Of a stretch of 64,000 nt of DNA, positions 58,723 to 64,000 are shown in pieces. This DNA comes from Deltaproteobacteria bacterium HGW-Deltaproteobacteria-6 (GTDB lineage Bacteria > Desulfobacterota > Syntrophia > Syntrophales > Smithellaceae), in assembly GCA_002840435.1 (NCBI GenBank), contig PHAT01000004.1, positions 124,001 to 188,000 on the forward strand, given 5' to 3'. The notes beneath the pieces were generated by a model, which made no database searches, was not told the origin of the DNA, and was given only the letters and a program-made list of their open reading frames with translations. Each line of letters opens with the position of its first letter. Within the stretch, counting starts at the first letter, position 1. A program made the position numbers and the translations under genes.

Positions 58723-60444
58723 TTATGGATGTCTGTTGGCTAAATATTTTTTCATCGCTGACAGGTCCAGGCAATTCAGGCAATCACCTTTGGTGAGCCA
58801 GCCTTTGCGGGCAATTTTCACACCAAGCTGAATATGACGCAGCCCATCGACGGAATGCGCGTCCGGATTGATGGCGATTTTCACGCCTTTTTTTGCGGCA
58901 TGGATGCAATTGCGCCAGTCCAGATCCAACCGTTGCGGATTGGCATTGAGTTCCAGCGCCTTGCCGTAATCGGCTGCCGCATCGATAAGGTCTCCGATAT
59001 TGACCGCATAAGGTTCGCGCGATAAAAGCAGACGACCCGTCGGATGCGCCAGCATGGTGGTAAAAGGATTGGACAGCGCGGCTTTAACGCGGGCCGTCAT
59101 TTCAGCTTCCGGCAGGTTGAAACCGGAATGCACCGCCGCGATCACAAAGTCAAACTGGGACAGGATTTCCTCGTCATAATCCAGGCGGCCATCCGCAGCA
59201 ACGTCCGATTCAATCCCTTTAAAAATATGAAACGGCGCAAGCTTCCGGTTGAGCACGTCAATTGCGGCATGCTGTCTGGCGATATCTTCCACCTTCAATC
59301 CTCCGGCGTAAAAAGCCGAACGGCTGTGATCGCTGACGCCGATATATTGAAGCCCCATTGCTTTTACCGCGGCTGCCATATTTTCGAGGCTGTCCGCGCC
59401 GTCGCTGTAGTTGGTGTGCAAATGAAAAATACCCCGGATGTCTTTTGCCTCAATCAAATGCGGCAATTCGCCTCTTTCGGCTGCTTCAATCTCGCCCATG
59501 TTTTCACGCAGTTCCGGTTCGATATATTGAAGACCGAGGGCTGCAAATATTTCCGCTTCGTTACGGCAGATCACGTTTTGTTCACCCTGAAAGAGGCCGT
59601 ACTCATTCATTTTTAAGCCCCGGTCTTTAGCCCGGCCGCGCATGGCCGTATTGTGCTCCCTGCTGCCGGTGAAATGATGCAGGGCGTAAGGGAATTCATC
59701 GTGTGACACCATGCGCAAATCCGCGTTGATGCCGGATTGCAGGCGGATGCTGACTTTCGTATCGCCCCGGGCAATGACCGAAGCAGCCTCGCCATATCCC
59801 GCAAAGGCCTCCGCTAACTTTTCGGGTTTGGATGAAGAAGCGAGAATATCAATGTCCTTAATCGTCTCATTGCCGCGGCGCAGCGAACCGGCAATGCTGA
59901 CGGCGGAGACATCCTTGTTCTTTTTCAAATATTCCAGCAGCCGATCGGCATGGCCTGCGACTTCGTCATATAACCGTCTTTCCGAATAGTGTTTGAACCT
60001 TTCGATGCCGGCCAGAATGTTGGCCTGCGATTTCCGGCCAAACCCTTTAAGTTCCGCCAGGCGATTTTCGTGGCAGGCGTATTCCAGTTCGCCGACCGTC
60101 GTGATGCCCAATTCCTTATATAACGCATGAATTTTCTTGGGACCGAGCCCGCTGATTTTGAGCATATCCAGATGGCCGGGGGGAACGGACGCTTTAAGTT
60201 TTTCATAATAATCCAGTTTGCCGGTTGACAGAAGTTCCGTGATTTTCTTGCCGATGGCCAGGCCTACGCCCTCAATTTCATAAAGCTTCCCCTGACCAGC
60301 CAGCCAACCGAGATCCTCCCCGACTTTTTCCAGATTCCGGGCGGCATTGGAATAGGCACGGGATTTAAAGGGATTTTCTCCGGTCAATTCCAGCAAAACG
60401 GCGATGTCTTCAAGAATTTCGATGACTTTTTCTTTAGAAATCAT
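58723..60444 (-). CDS. polX: DNA polymerase/3'-5' exonuclease X
   Basis: 573 residues, full length. N-terminal HhH domains (ENPFKSRAYSNAARNLEKVG, ISGLGPKKIHALYKELGI), nucleotidyltransferase palm with VSIAGSLRRGNETIKDIDIL (metal Asp pair) and Thr/Asp strand INADLRMVSHDEFPYALHHF. The C-terminal PHP exonuclease has HLHTNYSDGADSLENMAAAV, SDHSRS, AAVHSGFNLPE, MLAHPTGRLLL and INPDAHSVDGLRHI. All PHP metal ligands are visible. It fills short gaps in base-excision repair. Confidence 0.94.
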   Translation of the reverse strand: MISKEKVIEILEDIAVLLELTGENPFKSRAYSNAARNLEKVGEDLGWLAGQGKLYEIEGVGLAIGKKITELLSTGKLDYYEKLKASVPPGHLDMLKISGLGPKKIHALYKELGITTVGELEYACHENRLAELKGFGRKSQANILAGIERFKHYSERRLYDEVAGHADRLLEYLKKNKDVSAVSIAGSLRRGNETIKDIDILASSSKPEKLAEAFAGYGEAASVIARGDTKVSIRLQSGINADLRMVSHDEFPYALHHFTGSREHNTAMRGRAKDRGLKMNEYGLFQGEQNVICRNEAEIFAALGLQYIEPELRENMGEIEAAERGELPHLIEAKDIRGIFHLHTNYSDGADSLENMAAAVKAMGLQYIGVSDHSRSAFYAGGLKVEDIARQHAAIDVLNRKLAPFHIFKGIESDVAADGRLDYDEEILSQFDFVIAAVHSGFNLPEAEMTARVKAALSNPFTTMLAHPTGRLLLSREPYAVNIGDLIDAAADYGKALELNANPQRLDLDWRNCIHAAKKGVKIAINPDAHSVDGLRHIQLGVKIARKGWLTKGDCLNCLDLSAMKKYLANRHP

Positions 60445-60472
60445 GATTTTTCAAAAATAATCGAGCCTGTGC

Positions 60473-60501
60473 TTGACATTCTGGTTTGAAAAATATATAA
60501 G
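60473..60501 (+). promoter_or_regulatory. Promoter of tRNA-Glu
   Basis: TTGACA (60473-60478), 17-bp spacer, TATAAG (60496-60501), with GGCGC immediately after, a possible GC-rich discriminator typical of stringently controlled stable-RNA promoters. The tRNA begins 32 bases after the -10. Confidence 0.85.
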
Positions 60502-60532
60502 GCGCAACTTACTTAAACGTTAGGCCAACGAC

Positions 60533-60608
60533 GTCCCCATCGTCTAGAGGCCTAGGACACGGGCCTTTCACGCCTGTAACTGGGGTTCGACTCCCCATGG
60601 GGACGCCA
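60533..60608 (+). tRNA. tRNA-Glu (TTC)
   Basis: 76 bases. Acceptor GTCCCCA pairs with TGGGGAC; anticodon loop CTTTCAC gives TTC; T-arm TGGGG/CTCCC region with GTTCGACT; discriminator G and encoded CCA. A strong promoter precedes and a terminator follows. Confidence 0.96.
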
Positions 60609-60619
60609 AATATAAAAAA

Positions 60620-60656
60620 AATGGTTTAGACTTTACCGGTCTAGACCATTTTTTTT
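60620..60656 (+). terminator. Terminator of tRNA-Glu
   Basis: AATGGTTTAGAC (60620-60631) and GTCTAGACCATT (60639-60650), 12-bp stem with one G-T pair, followed by T6 (T8 including the stem end). A-rich on the other side, so possibly bidirectional. Confidence 0.88.
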
Positions 60657-60896
60657 ACCAGAATCATGGCCAGGACACAAGTCCGGATACAAAATGTCTT
60701 CAAAGATATCACCTCAGGGGTTTTTACAGACATCTGCTTTTTAAGATGTTTCAGGCAGGCAAACAAACATCTGTTCGTTATCCCGGATGGAACATATTTT
60801 GTTGACGCTTTTTCAGGAAATTTTTGATCGATAAGAATGGAATACAAACCTGTTGACTCATTGTAATAAGAATGTTTCAACGATCAAAAGCAGAGA
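60657..60896. other. Convergent intergenic region
   Basis: 240 bp between the tRNA-Glu terminator and the end of the hybrid kinase gene. A 79-codon minus-strand frame crosses the terminator and has no ribosome site or known domain. Nothing else is seen. Confidence 0.4.
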
Positions 60897-62894
60897 TCAT
60901 GGATTCTTTTCCTCCAGTGCTAACTTTACTTTGATGGACAGATCCTTCATCGAAAATGGCTTCTGAATAAAATTCATGTTCTCGTCTAAAACGCCCCGGT
61001 GGGCGATGACGTCGGCTGTATAACCGGACATGAACATAATTTTTATGCCCGGGTAATATGATTGCAGCCGGACGGCAAGTTCCCGGCCATTCATTTCCGG
61101 CATGACAACGTCGGTAATGACAAGGTTTATCTCGTTTGCGTATTTTTCGGCCAGCCTGATGGCTTCCTCCGGTGTGCCGGCGGCCAGCACCCGATATCCT
61201 AATCTGCCCAGCATCATTTTGTCCATACTGAGCAGTGCCGGTTCATCTTCAACCACCAGCACGGTTTCGCCATGGCCAACGGATATTTCCTCCCTTCTGT
61301 TTTGCGGCGCATTAACCACTTCGTCCGAATACCGCGGCAGATAGATTTTAAAGGTTGTTCCTTCCCCCGGCTCACTGTAGACGTTAATGAATCCGTTGTT
61401 TTGCTTGACAATGCCATGGACCATCGACAGGCCCAGACCGGTTCCCCGGCCCACTCCTTTGCTGGTGAAAAACGGCTCGAAAATCTGGTCCAGGGTCTCC
61501 TTGTCCATGCCGCACCCATCATCGCTGATGGCCAGGAGCACATAATCACCCTTCACATACCCGAAATGCTCAGCACAGTAGGTTTCGTCAAAGGCGGCAT
61601 TTCCTGTTTCGATCGTGATCTTGCCGACATCGGTAATTGCATCCCGGGCGTTGACACAAAGATTGGCCAGAATCTGATCGATTTGAACGGGGTCCATTTT
61701 GACCGGACACGGACCCTCCCCGGGCAGCCAAACCAGATTGATGTCCTCGCCGATGAGTCTTCCCAGCATATTGAGCGTGCTTTCCACGGCCTGGTTCAAG
61801 TCCAGCGCCATGGGGATGATCGTCTGTTTGCGGGCAAAGGTCAGCAATTGCCGGGTGATGTCTGAGGAACGTTTCGCGGCCTTGATGATTTCCGCAAGGT
61901 CGTTATAAAGCGGTTGGGATTGGTCCACCTGGCAGAGCGCCAGTTCCGCATAACCGAGAATCACGCTGAGCATATTGTTGTAATCATGTGCCACACCGCC
62001 CGCCAGAAGTCCCACGGCTTCCATTTTCTGGGCTTGCTGAAATTGGGCGGTCAGCCGGAGATGATCCGTGATGTCCCGTTTGACCCCCACGTAGTTGACG
62101 ATCCGGCCCTCCGTATTACGAATCGGTGAAATGGTCGTTTCCTCGGTGTAGAACGTCCCGTCCTTGCGCCGGTTGACCATGCGGCCCGCCCAGCTGCCGC
62201 CGCCGGAAATGGTATCCCAGAGATTCCCATAAAAAAATTCATCCTGCCGGCCGCTTTTGAGGAAACGCGGATTCCGGCCTTCCACCTCTTCCCGGCTGTA
62301 GCCTGTCGTCCGCTCGAAGGCCGGGTTTACATAGAGGATGATCCCTTGCGCATCCGTCATGATAATGACCTCTCCGACCTGCTCGATGGCCGCCATCAAC
62401 CGCTTGCGCTCGGCGTCGGCCTGCTTGCGCTCGGTGATGTCGCGAATGTTGCACTGGATCACCTTGCAATGGTCCACGAGGTAAACGTTACTGACAAACT
62501 CCACGGCTATGGGCCGCCTGTCGAGGGTTTCCAGCGGCAAATCATCATAACGGATGTATTCGTTATCCTGCAGCGTCTGGAAAGCGTCCTTGGATGCGGC
62601 AATGTCTTTAAATACGCCGAGTTCCCAGATATATTGCCCGCAGATCGCGTCGTAAGAATAACCAAGTAATGTAAGCAGGAAGGGATTGACATCCACCACC
62701 TTGCCCGTATCGGCATCAAGAATCAGGATGCCGTCTTTGGCTGATTCAAAGAGCCGTCGATAGCGTTTCTCGGAATCCCGCAGGGCCTCCTGATTATTCG
62801 CCTTTTCCAGCAGCGCTGCTTCCAGCAACTGAATTCGCCGATTCAAGTCGGTGTCATCCGGGCAAAGCCGGTCCTTGATACCTGTGCCGGTCAT
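60897..62894 (-). CDS. Hybrid sensor kinase: PAS-PAS-HisKA-HATPase-REC
   Basis: 665 residues, soluble, with GAGGTTGAGG upstream. A coiled N-terminus, PAS1 about 40-155 ([20 protein letters not shown]), PAS2 about 165-285 ([33 protein letters not shown]), H-box [20 protein letters not shown], ATPase motifs [33 protein letters not shown], all intact. The C-terminal receiver is at 540-665 ([16 protein letters not shown]). It probably autophosphorylates and passes phosphate to its own receiver, then to an unlinked Hpt protein. No cognate regulator is adjacent. Confidence 0.9.
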   Translation of the reverse strand: MTGTGIKDRLCPDDTDLNRRIQLLEAALLEKANNQEALRDSEKRYRRLFESAKDGILILDADTGKVVDVNPFLLTLLGYSYDAICGQYIWELGVFKDIAASKDAFQTLQDNEYIRYDDLPLETLDRRPIAVEFVSNVYLVDHCKVIQCNIRDITERKQADAERKRLMAAIEQVGEVIIMTDAQGIILYVNPAFERTTGYSREEVEGRNPRFLKSGRQDEFFYGNLWDTISGGGSWAGRMVNRRKDGTFYTEETTISPIRNTEGRIVNYVGVKRDITDHLRLTAQFQQAQKMEAVGLLAGGVAHDYNNMLSVILGYAELALCQVDQSQPLYNDLAEIIKAAKRSSDITRQLLTFARKQTIIPMALDLNQAVESTLNMLGRLIGEDINLVWLPGEGPCPVKMDPVQIDQILANLCVNARDAITDVGKITIETGNAAFDETYCAEHFGYVKGDYVLLAISDDGCGMDKETLDQIFEPFFTSKGVGRGTGLGLSMVHGIVKQNNGFINVYSEPGEGTTFKIYLPRYSDEVVNAPQNRREEISVGHGETVLVVEDEPALLSMDKMMLGRLGYRVLAAGTPEEAIRLAEKYANEINLVITDVVMPEMNGRELAVRLQSYYPGIKIMFMSGYTADVIAHRGVLDENMNFIQKPFSMKDLSIKVKLALEEKNP

Positions 62895-62928
62895 ATCCTC
62901 AACCTCCCTGAGCTCAGCAAAGGCCGGG

Positions 62929-63078
62929 TCAGGCAGCCCCCGGTGTCACAAAGATCGTCCACAGTGCGACAACAATCACGAATATGGCGGCGGGAATGGC
63001 TATAATCGCAAAAAATTTAGCAACAATGTCGGTTACGTCTTCGTCGTCTTCAATCTCACGGAACATGTTTTCAATCAT
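62929..63078 (-). CDS. 49-residue single-span membrane protein
   Basis: ATG 63078 follows GGAGAA by 9 bases and reads MIENMFREIEDDEDVTDIVA, then KFFAIIAIPAAIFVIVVALW and TIFVTPGAA. An acidic cytoplasmic N-terminus is followed by one membrane helix. It lies 34 bp upstream of the hybrid kinase start on the same strand, so it may be co-transcribed. Family not recognised. Confidence 0.65.
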   Translation of the reverse strand: MIENMFREIEDDEDVTDIVAKFFAIIAIPAAIFVIVVALWTIFVTPGAA

Positions 63079-63136
63079 ACAGTATTATTCTCCATTCAGC
63101 ATACGCGACAGCCCTGCGCTGCCAATTGTCACCTAA

Positions 63137-63313
63137 TCATTCCGGAACCGGTTCCTGATCCAGCATCAATCTCACATAATGCTCTCCGGCTCCGGCGGGA
63201 TGATAAACGGGTCCGGTTCCGTTTGACGGATAGACCGGCGTGAATTGGTCAGCTTGTTTATTGTAAAGATAAGGCGTCTTCCCCGCTCCTTGGATAACCA
63301 CAGCCGGATTCAT
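63137..63313 (-). CDS. 58-residue small protein coupled to the gene before it
   Basis: ATG 63313 overlaps the preceding stop (ATGA), so translation is coupled. It reads MNPAVVIQGAGKTPYLYNKQ, then ADQFTPVYPSNGTGPVYHPA and GAGEHYVRLMLDQEPVPE. Rich in Pro, Gly and Tyr, without a membrane helix. Not recognised. Confidence 0.55.
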   Translation of the reverse strand: MNPAVVIQGAGKTPYLYNKQADQFTPVYPSNGTGPVYHPAGAGEHYVRLMLDQEPVPE

Positions 63314-63504
63314 CTGATGTCTGTACAAACCTCTTCCAATACCTGCCGGTAAACATGGGTCGAAGTTGATTGCAGATACAGAAAAGATGTTGCGGTAAGA
63401 AATACAAAAATCAAGAACAGGGATATCATTATTATAATATTGAGGCTCATGGCCGGCAATCCGACGGCAAAGTTCTTATATGTATTTTGTTCCGTCTTTA
63501 CCAT
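63310..63504 (-). CDS. 64-residue membrane-anchored small protein
   Basis: ATG 63504 follows AAGGAAG. It reads MVKTEQNTYKNFAVGLPAMS, then LNIIIMISLFLIFVFLTATS and FLYLQSTSTHVYRQVLEEVC, with one strong membrane helix in the middle and a short polar tail. It overlaps the next small gene by 4 bases. Function unknown. Confidence 0.6.
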   Translation of the reverse strand: MVKTEQNTYKNFAVGLPAMSLNIIIMISLFLIFVFLTATSFLYLQSTSTHVYRQVLEEVCTDIR

Positions 63505-63544
63505 GATCTGCTTCCTTGATATCTTTGAAAAACCGGACAGTGTG

Positions 63545-63694
63545 TTAAACGACTTTCCGCCCCTGAATGACCCTGACCAGCACAACGATGATGGCCACAA
63601 CCAGCAGGATATGAATAAAATTACCTATCGTGTAGCCGGTCACCAGTCCCAACCCCCACAAAATCAGCAGTACAACAGCAATAGTCCACAACAT
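63545..63694 (-). CDS. Lmo0937-family 49-residue membrane protein
   Basis: ATG 63694 follows AAGGAAG. The sequence MLWTIAVVLLILWGLGLVTG, then YTIGNFIHILLVVAIIVVLV and RVIQGRKVV, is the well-known pattern of the lmo0937 family: two helices with a GLVTGYT turn. Such proteins are widespread and often stress-linked; function unknown. Neighbours are other tiny membrane proteins and a BON protein. Confidence 0.88.
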   Translation of the reverse strand: MLWTIAVVLLILWGLGLVTGYTIGNFIHILLVVAIIVVLVRVIQGRKVV

Positions 63695-63787
63695 CGGATC
63701 TTCCTTTCTGACTGTTCATTCCAACCGCCGGTTGCTTCATCACCTTGCCGGCAGTTGGAATGCTGTCCTTTCGGCATTGGGTCCGGA

Positions 63788-64000
63788 CTACTCAATGCTC
63801 ATCTTGTTATTAACGGCCTTCACGCCATTTACATTGCCGGCGAATTTTGCGGCCAAATCTTTTTCAGCTTCGCTTTTTGCTTTACCGGTCAAGGTGACGA
63901 CACCTTTTTTCGTGGCGACCGACGTGCTGATACCACTGGTTGAACGGTGATAGAGCAGCGTCATCTTCACCTGCGCGGTAATGGAAGCGTCATCAATCCT
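63788..64000 (-). CDS. BON-domain protein (partial at window edge)
   Basis: 70 residues are visible, running off the right edge. RIDDASITAQVKMTLLYHRS, TSVATKKGVVTLTGKAKSEA, and FAGNVNGVKAVNNKMSIE form a BON (OsmY-like) domain ending at the stop 63788. BON domains bind phospholipid or large solutes in the periplasm, and OsmY-type proteins are osmotically induced. The N-terminal part and any signal peptide lie outside the window. Confidence 0.88.
   Translation of the reverse strand, partial: RIDDASITAQVKMTLLYHRSTSGISTSVATKKGVVTLTGKAKSEAEKDLAAKFAGNVNGVKAVNNKMSIE

Noticed and set aside
60641-60880. 79-codon minus-strand frame
   Set aside because: Runs through the tRNA-Glu terminator, has no ribosome site and no protein-like features.
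1-64000. CRISPR arrays, rRNA genes, toxin-antitoxin pairs, complete insertion sequences
   Set aside because: Read for these on both strands; no regularly spaced repeats, rRNA signatures or intact transposase genes were seen.

Overview
The window looks like chromosomal DNA of an anaerobic Gram-negative bacterium, most likely a member of Desulfobacterota (former Deltaproteobacteria) close to Syntrophales. This is an inference from gene content. It has two long acyl-CoA dehydrogenases, a CoA-transferase of the acetate/4-hydroxybutyrate type, an NDP-forming acyl-CoA synthetase, an enoyl-CoA hydratase, an oxygen-sensitive glycyl radical enzyme with its activase, CxxCH cytochrome-like proteins, many PAS/REC histidine kinases and outer-membrane barrels. 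No database search was possible, so family names rest on motifs read in the translations.

Layout. 0-5.6 kb: a secreted heme-motif protein with seven tandem repeats, then a stretch with an L-2-hydroxyglutarate-oxidase-like flavoprotein, a diheme lipoprotein and three decayed genes (REP-associated-type transposase, pyridine-nucleotide disulfide oxidoreductase, ISNCY-like transposase). 5.6-8.6 kb: an operon of a DUF819 membrane protein, a class-III aminotransferase and a VOC protein. 8.6-11.4 kb: a LexA-like repressor and Y-family polymerase cassette with a perfectly placed operator, and a secreted Cys-rich small protein. 11.5-14.1 kb: an AidB-like acyl-CoA dehydrogenase and a PAC2 protein. 14.5-19.3 kb: three CBS-domain genes (the first fused to a LuxR-type HTH), rpoH, YtxH, DoxX and a J-domain protein, which read as a stress-response block. 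19.5-21.5 kb: MarR, SDR and acetoacetate-decarboxylase-like genes. 21.6-28.3 kb: B12/radical SAM protein, orphan lipoprotein, PPOX, NudC, HesB-like and enoyl-CoA hydratase. 28.6-35.4 kb: TetR-controlled CoA-transferase and acyl-CoA dehydrogenase, then an acyl-CoA synthetase. 35.6-47.1 kb: four sensor or regulator genes, a large DUF748 protein, a DUF4185 lipoprotein and a DUF2490 barrel.

47.45-49.38 kb holds the most striking structure: a 1,849-bp unit bounded by perfect 54-bp direct repeats that contain the 3' part of tRNA-Phe. The intact tRNA sits at one end, a terminator abuts each repeat, and a lone PAS-sensor gene lies inside without an integrase. It looks like a minimal tRNA-targeted integrative element or its remnant. 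49.4-51.8 kb is housekeeping (RDD, rsmE, prmA). 52.1-57.3 kb is a GntR-controlled glycyl radical enzyme, its activase and a split-barrel flavoprotein. 57.4-64 kb has a porin-like barrel, nitroreductase, PolX, tRNA-Glu, a hybrid kinase and a run of very small membrane proteins ending in a partial BON-domain gene.

How it fits together: several local regulators (LexA-like, MarR, TetR, GntR) each have a visible palindromic operator beside a small catabolic or repair operon, so regulation here is mostly local. The carbon-metabolism genes point to acyl-CoA chemistry with CoA transfer and ADP-forming energy conservation, as expected of syntrophic fatty-acid or aromatic-acid degraders.
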